Program-made: the position numbers and the translations under genes | The notes under the pieces: generated by a model | Database searches by the model: none | Told to the model about the DNA's origin: nothing | Seen by the model: only the letters and a program-made list of their open reading frames with translations | Shown here: piece after piece, positions 23,401-34,767 of the stretch | Position numbering within the stretch: position 1 is the stretch's first letter | How the letters are laid out: each line of letters opens with the position of its first letter | Assembly (NCBI GenBank): GCA_965112735.1 | Contig: OZ218965.1 | Location: forward strand, 310,001 to 374,000 | DNA length: 64,000 nt | From: Phaeosaccion multiseriatum | Lineage: Eukaryota; Ochrophyta, other classes | Direction of reading: 5' to 3'

Positions 23401-24551
23401 ACTCACTCTCTCTCTCACTGCACTCACTACACTCACTCTCTCTCTCACTGCACTCACTGCACTCACTCTCTCTCTCACTGCACTCACTACACTCACTCTC
23501 TCTCTCACTGCACTCACTACACTCACTCTCTCTCTCACTACACTCACTGCACTCACTACACTCACTCTCTCTCTCACTGCACTCACTACACTCACTCTCT
23601 CTCTCACTGCACTCACTGCACTCACTCTCTCTCTCACTGCACTCACTACACTCACTCTCTCTCTCACTGCACTCACTACACTCACTCTCTCTCTCACTGC
23701 ACTCACTACACTCACTCTCTCTCACTGCACTCACTGCACTCACTCTCTCTCTCACTGCACTCACTGCACTCACTACACTCACTGCACTCACTACACTCAC
23801 TACACTCACTGCACTCACTACACTCACTCTCTCTCTCACTGCACTCACTACACTCTCTCTCTCTCTCTCTCTCTCACTGCACTCACTGCACTCACTGCAC
23901 TCACTACACTCACTCTCTCTCTCACTACACTCACTACACTCACTACACTCACTGCACTCACTGCACTCACTACACTCACTCTCTCTCTCACTGCACTCAC
24001 TACACTCACTCTCTCTCTCTCTCTCTCACTGCACTCACTGCACTCACTGCACTCACTACACTCACTCTCTCTCACTGCACTCACTGCACTCACTCTCTCT
24101 CTCACTGCACTCACTACACTCACTCTCTCTCACTGCACTCACTACACTCACTCTCTCTCTCACTGCACTCACTACACTCACTCTCTCTCTCACTGCACTC
24201 TCTCTCTCACTGCACTCACTGCACTCACTGCACTCACTACACTCACTCTCCCTCTCACTACACTCACTACACTCACTCTCTCTCTCACTGCACTCACTGC
24301 ACTCACTCTCTCTCTCACTGCAGTCACTACACTCACTCTCTCTCACTGCACTCACTACACTCACTCTCTCTCTCACTACACTCACTCTCTCTCTCACTGC
24401 ACTCACTACACTCACTCTCTCTCTCTCACTGCACTCACTACACTCACTCTCTCTCTCACTGCACTCACTGCACTCACTACACTCACTCTCTCTCTCACTG
24501 CACTCACTGCACTCACTACACTCACTCTCTCTCACTGCACTCACTGCACTC
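20411..24551. repeat. 4.1-kb satellite of CACTGCACT/CACTACACT/CTCTCTCT units
   Basis: It is built from two decamers (ACTCACTGC and ACTCACTAC registers) and CTCTCTCTCT spacers in irregular order. Long-range order exists: the block starting near 22029 is repeated near 23250, and the block starting near 22694 is repeated near 23861, so segments of several hundred bp have been duplicated. The plus strand is entirely pyrimidine plus CA, which leaves two plus frames open for about 1,400 codons of His-Ser-Leu or Thr-Leu repeats. I regard these frames as by-products. Confidence 0.97.
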
Positions 24552-24639
24552 TCGCCCTTACCTGCGCGACGGTGTGCGCTTGCCAGTCCGCCCGTAGCTC
24601 CGCTATAGATCGAAGCTCTGAAGGTGTGCACATTCGGCA

Positions 24640-26032
24640 TTAAAGAGGAGAGTCAGATGATGCCATCTGGCAGATGAGTTGCAATACTGAAGTATGACTA
24701 CTTGGGGAAGGGGACAAGAGGGAGACAAACAAGAAGAAGGACTTGAGGAGGGAGTGGGCAATAGCACCAGACGACATGAAATCTACCAAGGAGGCAACCA
24801 CCCTACCCGAACCGAGGAAAGGCATTCCCATACCCAAGACGTGCAACGCGTAGCCTAGGAGAAGCGAGGAGGGGCGGCGTGCGACTTGCCCGGCAAGAGG
24901 GCTACAAGAAAGGGTTCAGTGAGTTGAGTGACTGCCCGGCTCATTGAAAGTGTAGCATGCCAAGGAAAGGGAAGTTCTTTGGTCCCACCAACAGCAGCAA
25001 GTTGCTGCTACTCACCAGAGAGGCGGTTGTTGAAGAGATTCAGATGTGTCAGGTTGGAGAGTTGGCCAAGCTGCAGGGGAATGTAGCCTGCCGAGGAGAG
25101 AGGAGGAAAGTTCTTGGGTCACACCACGATGGAGCAAATTGGGCGTCGAGGGCTCCCACCACTTACCAGAGAGCTGGTTGTTGAAAAGATTCAGGTGAGT
25201 CAGACTTGAGAGTTGGCCAAGCTCCGGCGGAATGGTCCCTGCGGGTGAAGAGTTCTTTGGTCACACACCAATATCGAGGGAAGTGGTAACACCGAGCTTT
25301 GCTACCACTCACCAGAGAGCTGGTTGTTGCACAGAGACAGTTCTTGTAGCCTGGAGAGTTGACCAAGCTCCGGCGCAATGCTCCCTGTGGAGGAGAGGAA
25401 GGCGCTTTGCTCAGACCGATATGAGGCCAAGTGGGCGACGAGGGTTGCCGCCACTTACCAGAGAGCTCATTGTTGCGGAGGTACAGCTTTTCTAGCCTGG
25501 AGAGCTGGCCGAGGTCGGGAGGAATGGTCCCTGCGAAGAGGAGGAGAGGGCAAGTCCTTTTAGCGCTTGCCTACCACGGGAGACATCATTTGCTGTCATG
25601 AGACAACACCGGACCATCGCGAGGGGTGCTACGGCACTAAGGAAAGGCCTGTACAGGCGGCAGCACAAACAGCCATCTTTCTCTTCTCGGTAAGATAGCG
25701 CAAGCCAAGGTGCTCACAATATGCTTACATCCGACCCCTTCATTGCCGTGTAAGTTGGAGAAGCGCGGCGACTTCACGCTCATTTAGCCACCCGACTTAC
25801 CTATGAGCCCATTACTGATGAGGTTGAGCTTAACCACACGGTTATTGACCACGACCACTCCCTCCCACGCCTCCAAAGGCGCTTCCGTATTCCATCCACG
25901 CTTGCGGTGCCAGGAGGTTGGGCCGCCTGTGGCGAGGAAGAGGGTGGAGAGCACCCTCCGCTGATCCTTCCGCTGCTCTTCCTCCCGTATGTCCAGTACA
26001 GGATCACTCATGTGCGATGGTGAGGCCCCCAT
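24640..26032 (-). CDS. Leucine-rich-repeat protein, one repeat per 72-nt exon
   Basis: Exons 26032-25801, 25530-25459, 25384-25313, 25238-25167, 25087-25016 and 24854-24640, with every intron in phase 1, give 244 residues. Exon 1 encodes a cap typical of this LRR class (RRVLSTLFLATGG, GW, PLEAWEGV, NRVVKLNLISNGLIG). The four middle exons are exactly 72 nt and each encodes one 24-residue plant-type repeat, GTIPPxLGQLSxLxxLxLxNNxLS. The last exon is hydrophobic (VVASLVDFM; SLLKSFFLFVSLLS), possibly a membrane tail. There is no kinase domain. The role is probably protein binding; the partner is unknown. Two in-frame ATGs (26032 and 26011) are possible starts. Confidence 0.85.
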
Positions 26033-26488
26033 TGTTCCCCGCGTACTCTCTCCTCCCGTGCTGATTCCCTTTCCGTTTTCCTTCTCTCCTCTCCTCCTCC
26101 ACCTCCCTCTTTCTCCTCTCTATTTGTTGCACTTCTGCTCCTGTTCCCTGCCCAAACTGTTGATTGCTTGTATTTCTCCTGCTCCCTCCTGCTCCTCCCC
26201 CTCCCCCCCTCGTCTTGCTGCTCCTCCTCCTCTTGCTCGTCGTGCTCGTTCTCCTCCTCTTCTCTTCGAGCTTTTCGTCTTCCTCTCGTCTGCACGGGTC
26301 TATTGTATTTATATGCACGGGTCATTCGCTGCTATTGAAGATTCAATGTCGACTTTTCCTCTCAAACTTCGTCATATTTCCATGCCAAATGTGACTCTAT
26401 TCTCTATATTTCTATCCAAAGCAATCTGTTGACTTACTCCCTCGCGGCCTGCAAATCCTCTCTGTTTGTGCCTTTGTGGTTGTTTGTC
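26033..26488. promoter_or_regulatory. Divergent intergenic region between the LRR gene and the transporter gene
   Basis: The 456 bp separate two start codons on opposite strands, so they must contain both promoters and 5' UTRs. The centre (26080-26280) is a CTC/CTT-rich pyrimidine stretch on the plus strand, while the last 150 bp are AT-richer. No specific factor site can be assigned. Confidence 0.6.
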
Positions 26489-28640
26489 ATGATGATGGTG
26501 CCGGTAACCGTCGTGCTACTTGCACTCAGCACGGCCGCCACCACGCAGGCCTTCACTACTGGCCCAGCCCACGTGGCGCATGCGGTTTGCAGGAGCTCTC
26601 GCAGCTCTTCTCGCGGCGGCAGTAGTTGGAGCAGAGGAAGGGGGATGATGCGGGGTAGGTCTTCGGGGTGGTGCAGCGGCAGCAGCAGCCAAAGCGGCAA
26701 GCGAAGGATAGATATGGTGCGCCGGCTGGGCCCGGAGGAAGGGCCTGCTGTGAGGTCCGACGTGCGCGCCGACAGTAGTAGCAGTAGCAGTAGTGTGTGG
26801 CTGGGTGAGGAGGGGAGTGGAGTCGCCAACCAGCTGCAGCTGCAGCAGCAGCAGCAGCCGCGTTGGCGTATGCCTGCTAGACTGGGCCGGGCCATGACTG
26901 TGGCTTCTCTCGGAGCTGCGCTGCTGTACGGCCTGCCCCAAGTGGCCATGGCAGCGGCGGCAGGCTCCTCTGTGGCAGCGAGCTCGGGTGGGGCCGGCCT
27001 CTCTGGGGTCATGACCTCTTTGGCGGGGTTCTTCGGCATGGATGGGCCGGCCCTGTCGGAGGCGTTCACCAACAGCGGCTTCTTTCAGGCCTTCTCCCTC
27101 GTCTTCGTGAGTGAGATCGGCGACAAGGCGAGTACAGCACCCTGTGTGCGGGCCGCGGGCCCTGATGGATGGGGCTGGATGGAGTTGCTGCAGTGCCGTT
27201 TCTGTTGTCATCTGCCTCCTTCCTGTCTACTTTGCTCTAGACATCCGTTGCCGAGCCTCCGATCTCATCCTTTTCTCTTGTTGCATCGTTGTATGCACGG
27301 ATCTCTCTCCACGTGCCTCCCCCTGCCACCCCCTCTCCCCTCTCTCTTTTCTCCCTTTCCCACCCCCTCTCCCACCCCCTCTCCTCTCCCTCTATTTTCT
27401 CCCTCTCCCTCTCCCACCCCCTCTCCTCTCTCTCTCTTTTCTCCCTCTCCCCCCCTCTCTACCTGCTTCCCTCCCTCCCGGGCCTCCCCCCTCCCCCAGA
27501 CCTTCTTCATCGCCGGCCTCCTCGCCGCCAAGACATCGCGCTTCATCTCCTTCGTGGGTGCCGTGGGTGCCCTTGCGGTGATGAGCATCCTCGCGGTGCT
27601 CATCGGTCTCGCCTTCCACTCCGTTCCCTCCCAGTTCACGAGCGGCCTTCCCCTTGATGACATTGTGGCGGTACTCGCCTTTTTGTACTTTGGAATCAAC
27701 ACTCTCAAAGACGCCTACAACCTTCCCGAGGGGGACGACAGCGGTATTGAGGAGGAGCTGGAGGGAGCGGAGGAGGAGGTCGAGAAGCTCACCGCCACTT
27801 CCAAGGGGGGAAAGACACTTGCACTCATGCTGCAGGTACGGGGGGGGGGGGGGAGGGAGAGGGACTGGGGGGGGGCGGTGTCCACCGTCACTGTGCTGCT
27901 TGTGGGGGGGGGGGAGGGTCGCCGAAAGTCCCATGCTAACTCGCGTATATATATGTGTGTATATACATATTTATTTTATATATATATACATACGCCTAAC
28001 ATACATGTGTCTCTCTCTCCCTCTCTCTCCCTCGTTCTCCATCTCTCTCTCTGTGTGTCTCTCTCTGTCACCCTCTCTCTCCCTCTCTCTCTCTGTATGT
28101 GTGTGTGTCTCTGTCGCCTCGATGAAGGTGTTCGGCCTCGTATTCGCAGCGGAGTTCGGTGACCGCTCTTTCCTCACCACCATCGCCCTCGGAGCAGCAC
28201 AGGACCCCGTAGCTGTGGCTGGAGGGGCCATTGCGGCACACGCGTCAGCCACCGGTGGGTGATGGGGGCGGTGCTGGCAGAGGCAGAGAGGGGCTCCGAG
28301 TAGCGATTCTCTTCGGCTCTCTCGGTCCTTCTCTTTCTCTTCCTCCCTCTCTCTCTATCCCTCTCTGTCGCGTCACTCACTCCCTCCCTCTCCCCCTCTC
28401 TTATGTCTCTCTCTATGTCTCTCTCTTCCTCTCCCTCTCCCCCCTCGTTACCCCTGATCCCTGCGCTGCTGCTGCCCTGCTGTTGTACTGGTGCTGCCCT
28501 GCTGTTGTACTGGTGCTGCAGGCATCGCCGTGGCGGGAGGTGCGCTCATCTCTCAGTACATCTCTGAAAAGATTCTCGGGTACATTAGCGGAACTCTCTT
28601 CGTTGTCTTCGCTGCCACCACGGCCCTGGGCATATTCTGA
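26489..28640 (+). CDS. Plastid-targeted GDT1/TMEM165 (UPF0016) family cation transporter
   Basis: Exons 26489-27127, 27500-27835, 28128-28254 and 28522-28640 give 406 residues. The family has two copies of the motif E-x-G-D-[KR]-[ST], which line the Mn2+/Ca2+ path. Both are here: EIGDK|T, split by intron 1 (residues 209-214), and EFGDRS (~334-339), each within hydrophobic helices. The N-terminus is a signal peptide ([20 protein letters not shown]) followed by A|FTTGP and a Ser/Arg-rich, transit-peptide-like stretch, so the protein should enter the plastid, like plant PAM71/CCHA1. A Glu-rich loop separates the two halves. The final exon ends TALGIF. Intron 1 starts with GC (AAG|GCGAGT). Three adjacent ATGs (26489, 26492, 26495) are possible starts. 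Confidence 0.92.
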
Positions 28641-30318
28641 GGAGAGCCTCCGGCATCAAGTCTTCAGCGTCTGGGGTAGTGAGCGGAGGGGGAGAGAGGA
28701 GAGGGGGGGGGGGCGAAGGGCGTCTCTCTCTCCCTCTCTTGTATACATGGATAGATAGATGAGTTGGTGCTCTGGGCCCGTCTGACCGTCGCGAAGCCGG
28801 CCCTGTGAGGCGAGGCGTGTCCGCTTCACTCAGGTCGGGCTCGAGCCCATTCCTTCCTTCGAGGGACTCGAGTGATAGAGAGAGAGAGGGATGTATTTTG
28901 TCTTCTCTCCGTCTCTCTCACAGAGGAGGGGGGTTTCCTTCAAGGGGGGCTGCCGGCCTTTCGCCGGAGCACACACACACACACGGAGGCTTGCGCTTGT
29001 TTGCCTTTGTGCACGGCCAGGGTACACACGGACGGACGGCCTTCGCTGAACCGAACTGCAATGAACCCAAGTGCTTGACATGTACTTGACAGGTGCTTGG
29101 GCATAGAAGAGAAGAAAAGTATGAATAGACGGGCCACCTACCTTTCCTGCCCACTTGGTGCCAGGTGCAGGGTACAAAGGCTATTTCATTTTAGAACATG
29201 ATACTTTCTCTCAATTGTATGTCTTCTAAGGTACAAAAGGCTGTTTCATTTTAGAACATGATACTTTTTTTTTCATTGTATGCTTTCCTTCGGCGTGGTA
29301 CGATGGTCCAGGTCCCCGCCCGGCCTTCAGTACGTAACGTTCGTGCCTGTTGACTAACTGCGCACCAGAATGGAGCGAGAGTGGCAAGAGGTGCTGGGGA
29401 GCCAATAGCTTAGCTTAGCTTAGTTTAGCTTAGCTTAGTTTAGCTTAGCTTAGCTTAGCTTAGCAGAGAGCTTTACGTCTGCTTATGCTTAGATTCTCTC
29501 CTCCCGGCGAGTCTTGATGTGTAATCTTGCCCCCGTCAGTCCCCAAGGCCGTCTGCGTCTGCTGCCGTCTGCTGCCATCTGCTATGGTACTCAGTTTCAG
29601 TTGTCGGACCATGAAAGACAACACAGCACACAGCACACCTGCCAGCCACACGATAGCGATGGCAGCTTGCGGCCACACCCCCGGGGGTCGTGGTCAAGTG
29701 GGCGGGACGGGGAAGGGCACACACAGGCATACAGGCACCGGAGCAGCACCGCCTGTCCATCCGCTGAAGGGCCTTGGGGGCAGCGCTCGGCCGCTATCGT
29801 CTCCCGTCTGGTGCCATCTGCTACTATCATCTGTCTGCTGTCGCGTCTCAGTCGTCCACCCACAGCCCTCTCTGCCCTCTCTCCTTCTCTCCGACTGCAG
29901 GCATATGGGTTTGCAGGCACGCAGATCACAGGCGATGCTCCCTCTGCAGTAACGCTTCCCTCTGGGGCTGGCTTCAAGGGCCAAAAAGGCGAAGGCGATT
30001 GATACCCTCCCTGTCTGAAGGGCCCCAAAAGGGGTCCCTCCCTTGATCTGACTGATGCGATGATGGACAGCTCCACCACTGGCACTGCCGAGCGCCTGGC
30101 AAGAGTTTGAGTTTGGCCTGGGTGCACGCCACACCACTGCACAGCGCAGCAGCGCACAAGGCTATGGAGCAGGGCACTGGGGGGACAAGGGAGAGGGTCG
30201 GCTCGGAGTAAGGCTCCGAGGGAAGCTCGGACAGAAGAGAGAAAGCGCCCTTCTCGCTCGCAGACAGGCGCACACGACAAGAGAGAACAAGAAGAAGGAC
30301 AGGACAGGGACACCATGC
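28641..30318. other. Intergenic region, convergent 3' flanks; no gene recognised
   Basis: It lies between the stop of the transporter gene (plus) and the stop of the plastid protein gene (minus). It contains two near-identical AT-rich segments (GGTACAAAGGCTATTTCATT and its copy at about 29170 and 29230) and a TTAGC repeat at 29405-29463. A GCTGCCATCTGCTGCCATCT stretch near 29560 resembles motif B. Open frames here lack recognisable composition or splice structure. Confidence 0.55.
29405..29463. repeat. (TTAGC)n pentanucleotide repeat
   Basis: About eleven units of TTAGC with TTAGT variants. It is not the telomeric TTAGGG type. Confidence 0.9.
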
Positions 30319-31265
30319 TCAGAAGAACGGGTTCTTCCGCGCTGCTTTTCGGTGGCCGGGCGACCAGTCGCTGTGCTTCCCCTTCTTCTTCTTGCGCTTC
30401 TTCTTCTTTTCCTCCTCGTCCTCGCCTTCGCTCCCTCCTCTCTCCCCGTCTTTACTCTTGGCCTTCCTCTTCTTCTTCCTCTCCTCCACCGCTGCTCTGG
30501 CCACTGCGGCCCTGTCCCTGAGTCTCTTGGCCTTCTTCTTAATGATGTAATCCGTAACCGACAGTCGAGCCGCCCTAATGGCCACAAGCAGCGCTAGGGC
30601 CGACCACAGCCCCCTCCTCGTCACCAGCATGAAGACGGAGGTGAGAAACAGCACCTGTTCCTTGGTCAGCACCTCTCCCCCTGCCCAAGCGGCCACCCCC
30701 TCTGCGCCCCCCACGAGGCCTTTTAGGCCAGAGCTCGCGGTGCCCTACAGAGACGACAACAGGACAAGATGAGAAGATAAAGGATGATGAATGAGACGGT
30801 TCGCTGGGCGGGGATGGGGCTTTGGGGATGGCAGCCGATGGGAGTCGATAGGGGGCGTCACTCCGCCGCAGGCAGTAGTGGGAGGACAGGAGAGAAAAGG
30901 ACAAGGCGTTTCAGAAGAGCCCCGGATCGCAGTGCAGGCAAGTGCAGCACGCAAAAGCTCCCTCCCTCCCTCCCTCCTTCCCCCCCACAGGACAGCGACT
31001 AGGGCCATGATCCCCATCCACTGCCATCGCCCATCCACTGCCACCCCCCTCCACAGCACCTGCAGGGCCGAGACACTCGCGTTAGAGGCGGTGTGGTGCA
31101 TGGCGCCCGCCACACGCCGAGAAGACTGCGGGAGGGGGGGATGGCAGTGGATGGGGGGTGGCAGTGGATGGCCGTCAGATCTCGCGCCGACGGGTCAAAG
31201 GTGACGGTGGGACTGCATGGCTGTCTGCCCCCCGCCCGAGAAAGAGAAAGAGAGAGAAAGAGAGG

Positions 31266-31333
<68 letters not shown>

Positions 31334-34087
31334 GGGAGGGAGAGAGAGAGAGCAAGACAGACGCTGAAACAGACAGGCAGGCACGCAGGCAGGCAGACAG
31401 CAGAGGCATACGAGGCTTCGTTTGGGGCTACTTACATCACTGAGTGTCTCTCCGAAGACGGGGAAGGTCTGCGAAACGGCCATCCCGAGCCCCCTCAGTA
31501 GCCCTACGGCAAGCGTCGCCCCCACCCCCACGGCCTTCCCCCCCAGGGCGTCCAGAGAGAGGCTTCCGAGTCTGCCTTCGTCCACATAGTCAATGGCCTC
31601 CTCCTCCTCTCCCTCCCCGTCCTCCCATCTACTGCCATCTTCTCCTTCGTCGGAGTCGTACACGTTGTTGAGGTCCGCGTCATCGCCTAGGTCAAGGCCC
31701 GCGCCCCCCCCTCCATCCACTTCCATATTCCCCTCGCCTCCCCTCTGCCCATCCACTGCCATCCCCTTGCGCCCCAGCGAAGTCTCCACGGCCACAGCGT
31801 CTGCCAAGAGTCTGGTGAGCAGGGCGTAGTCCCGAGTGGGGCGATAGGACACACCTCTGTAGTAAAGCTCGTCTTCCACGTCTTCAAAGGTGAGTCTCTG
31901 AGCCCACTTGAGGGCGGCGCTGAAGCTCTGGAAAGAGGGGCTCACCTCGGCCAGCCCCTGGGGTGGAAGCACACAGGGCATGCAGGTGTGCAGGCGTACA
32001 GCCATACAGGCATACAGGCATACAGGCATACAGGCATACACGCATACAGGCATACAGGGCATGCAGATGAGCAGGTGTATAGACACAAAGGCACACAGAC
32101 AGGCAGTGCGCGGGCGTGCGTGCGTGCGTGCGTGCGTGCGTGGGGGTAAGGGATGCGAGGATCATTGGCACTCAGTGAGTGTCGATCATTCAGTGTCAGT
32201 CCGGGAGTAGTAAGTCAATGAGTAGCAAGCGGTCAGCGCGAGATGGCCCTCATCATGTCTCGCGTTTTCCATAACAGTCCGACTACTCCGCCCAGTCCCC
32301 TCCCCATCGGCTGCCATCCTTCCCTCCCCATCCGCTGCCATCTCCTGGCCTACCTGTTGCTCTGCCCACTCCACCCAGCCGTCCGCTTGCGCTACATCCC
32401 CCGGTTGCCCATATGCCTCCTGCTGTTGTCTATACGACTGCTGCTGGCCGCGGCCACCCCCATCCTTGGCAACGTGCACAATGCCGCCTTCTCCTGGCGC
32501 GACCTCTCCCAGCCGCCCCGCTTCTGCCTGCTGCAGCGCCCATGAGTCGAGGAATTGCCTCTCCAGCACCTTAAGGCACATACATCGGCACAGGAGTTGG
32601 TGATACAGATAGCGCAGCACCAGAAGGGGCAAGGAGAGGGTAGGCGAGGGGTGAGAGGAGGGGAGCCATCAGCACATGTATTGGTTCCTGCATGGGAGGA
32701 GGGGGGGGGGCTAATTCATCCTCCTAGAGAGGTGTGGAGGAAAGGAGGAGGAGGAGGAGGAGGAGGAGGAGGAGGAGGAGGAGGAGGAGGAGGACGAGGA
32801 GGAGTAGGAGGACGACGAGGAGGAGTAGGAGGACGACGACGAGGAGGAGGAGGAGGAGGAGGAGGAGGAGGAGGAGGACGAGGAGGAGGAGGAGGAGGAG
32901 GAGGACGAGGAGGAGGAGGAGGAGGAGGACGAGGACGAGGAGGAGGAGGACGAGGAGGAGGAGGAGGAGGAGGAGGAGGAGGAGGAGGAGGAGGAGGAGG
33001 AGGAGGAGGAGGACGAGGAGAGCGAGGAGGAGGAGGAGGACGAGGAGGACGAGGAGGAGGAGGAGGAGGACGAGGAGGACGAGGAGGAGGACGAGGAGGA
33101 GGGAAGAGGAGGAGAAGAAAGAGAAGAACACGCCCGGTGCACTGCCACTGTCCACTGAGCACTACCTACTGCCCACTGCCCATTGCTGTATGACCAACTG
33201 CTGCAGTGCCCACTGACCTCTCTGCGGGCAAGGAGGTCATAAGCCTCCCCGGCCTCGTCCAGCTTGCCCATCAGTTGTATGGTGGACCAGTCCTCCGGCC
33301 GGAGCCTCTCTCTTGCCAGCCGCCGTCCCTCCCGCCGGGCGCTGTGCAGCTGCCTGGCCAGCACCTCTTTGTCGGACAGGTGCGAGAAGGGGATGCTGCG
33401 GAGGCTGAGCTCATCCATGACAGCCCGTGAGTCCATCGCCAGCTCCACGCTAATGTCGTCTTCGTCACCAGTACCGCTAGTACTGCCAGTGGTGGTGGTG
33501 GTAGAGGCTGTGGAGGAGGGCTCTGCACTGCTGGGGGCGCCGTACTTGTGTGCGAGAGCAAGGCGCCTGGCAAGGTCCACCTTCTCCAGTGCGTCTCGGT
33601 GGTACACACCCAGCGCCTGCAGGGCCAGCTTGATGTCGATGGTGGGCATGCGCATCACCACTGCAAGCTCGTCGGCATTCACCTCTCCCTGCTGCTCCAC
33701 GTAGCCGCTCGCTGACGGCTGGGGCTGCTCCTCTGCGTTGAGGGCTGTGGGAGAGCGGGCCAGGCGGCCGCGACTACAACGTCTTCTTCCCATCAGCTGC
33801 AGCAGCGACCTGAAGTCCGGCCTCTTGGACTTGGGCTGTCCACCCCATCCCTCATGTGCTGCTGCCGCTGCTACTCCTGCTGCTGCTGTTGACGGGCCTG
33901 GTGGTTGTAAACCCAATTGCCAAGTGCTGCTCCTACTGCACCCTTTCTGCTGCTGCTGTCCGCGCCACTTGGAGCTGACGCTGCTGCTGCCGCTTGCTAC
34001 GAAAGAAAACGCGGAGCTTCGAGGGGCGAGGAGGAGAAGGACGATCTGCAGCAGCAGCAGAGGCTGCAGCAGAACCTCCTGTGGCAT
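30319..34087 (-). CDS. Plastid-targeted membrane protein of unknown function
   Basis: Exons 34087-33218, 32569-32354, 31957-31436, 31125-31060 and 30744-30319, all phase 0, give 699 residues. The N-terminus is a signal peptide (LLQPLLLLQIVLLLLAPRSS) followed by A|FSFVASG, the red-lineage plastid import signature, and a basic Ser-rich stretch. Residues ~140-290 contain two SAP-like helix pairs (IDIKLALQALGVYHRDALEK; MDELSLRSIPFSHLSDKEVL), which in other proteins bind nucleic acid; the match is weak. Later exons hold hydrophobic segments (VGVGATLAVGLLRGLGMAV; GLWSALALLVAIRAARLSV). The C-terminus is very Lys-rich and ends ARKNPFF. Motif B is translated as GMAVDGQ, and motif C as EAYGQPG. The function is unknown. 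Confidence 0.75.
31000..31170. repeat. Motif B copies around a small exon
   Basis: Copies of CCATCCACTGCCATC at about 31015 and 31031, and GGCAGTGGATGG at about 31144 and 31160, flank the 66-nt exon 31060-31125 of the plastid protein gene on both sides. Confidence 0.85.
31980..32060. repeat. (CATACAGG)n repeat in an intron
   Basis: Repeats of GGCATACA with CATACACG and CATGCAG variants, in the intron between exons 32569-32354 and 31957-31436 of the plastid protein gene. A short GCGTGCGTGC tract follows at 32112-32140. Confidence 0.85.
32739..33110. repeat. (GAG/GAC)n trinucleotide array in an intron
   Basis: About 370 bp of GAG and GAC units fill the intron 33217-32570 of the plastid protein gene. 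In the sense strand they read CTC/GTC, which gives the poly-Ser, poly-Pro and poly-Leu frames, all artefacts. Motif A copies lie at both ends (33183-33205 and about 32593-32608). Confidence 0.95.
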
Positions 34088-34767
34088 GAGGAGAGAGAGG
34101 GGAGAGGAGCCTTTGCCCTTTTCTCCCTTCTTTGCTGAATTAAGACGCACAACTTGATACGCTGCGAGGGTCAAGGCGGGTAAGCATCATTACCCCGGCA
34201 GGACAAGGGGAAGAGAGCGCGTAGCTAAAGAAGGCGCAGAAAGGAGGACTTAAGCTCCGACAGTTGGCGACGATTCAGATTCGACACCAGGTAGCACGCT
34301 TCCCGTGGACACGTGTCCACGTTAGTTTCACGTTACATTTTTGTAATAACACATGGCAAAACGAGCCTCACGCCTCCGCCCATCAGCAGGACTTGGTGCT
34401 GCTGCTTGCCTGAGGAGCTGAGGAGACCAAGTCTTAAGCTCCTCGTACCTCCTGACTGCCTCACTGCTGTCCCGCAGAGACCCAAGTCTTCAGTCTTTCG
34501 ACTCGGTGAAAGCCTTAGCGGGGCAGGACAGTGGTCAATCCAATCCTGATTCGAGTCACCACGAAGAGCCCTCGCGCAATGCACGAAAGCGAACAACGCC
34601 ACCTTCCAACGCGCGCCTGTCCCCCCCTCCCCCTCCTCCTGAGGCAAGCAAGGCAGAAGCGAGTCCTGACTGACGTTGGTCCCAGCGCTCTTCCCAAATA
34701 CTTACAAGGTTGCCGTTTCGCCCTCCGACTCCGCCTACCTGCTCTCTCTCCCGAGCGACTCGGACTG
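34088..34767. other. Intergenic region; no gene recognised
   Basis: About 680 bp between the start of the plastid protein gene and the stop of the Gln/His-rich gene, both minus strand. It should contain the promoter of the plastid protein gene and the 3' flank of its neighbour. The sequence is non-repetitive, and none of the frames shows a convincing exon. Confidence 0.5.

Noticed and set aside
20400-24643. Two plus-strand frames of about 1,400 codons of His-Ser-Leu/Thr-Leu repeats
   Set aside because: They arise because the satellite lacks TA- and TGA-forming words; both frames are equally open and there is no non-repeat coding sequence, so they are not evidence of a gene.
29514-30316. Plus and minus frames of 160-240 codons between 29.5 and 30.3 kb
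   Set aside because: Composition differs from the real exons, no splice structure or family resemblance was seen, and frames on both strands overlap fully.
32711-33162. Poly-Ser, poly-Pro and poly-Leu frames
   Set aside because: These are readings of the (CTC/GTC)n intron array of the plastid protein gene.
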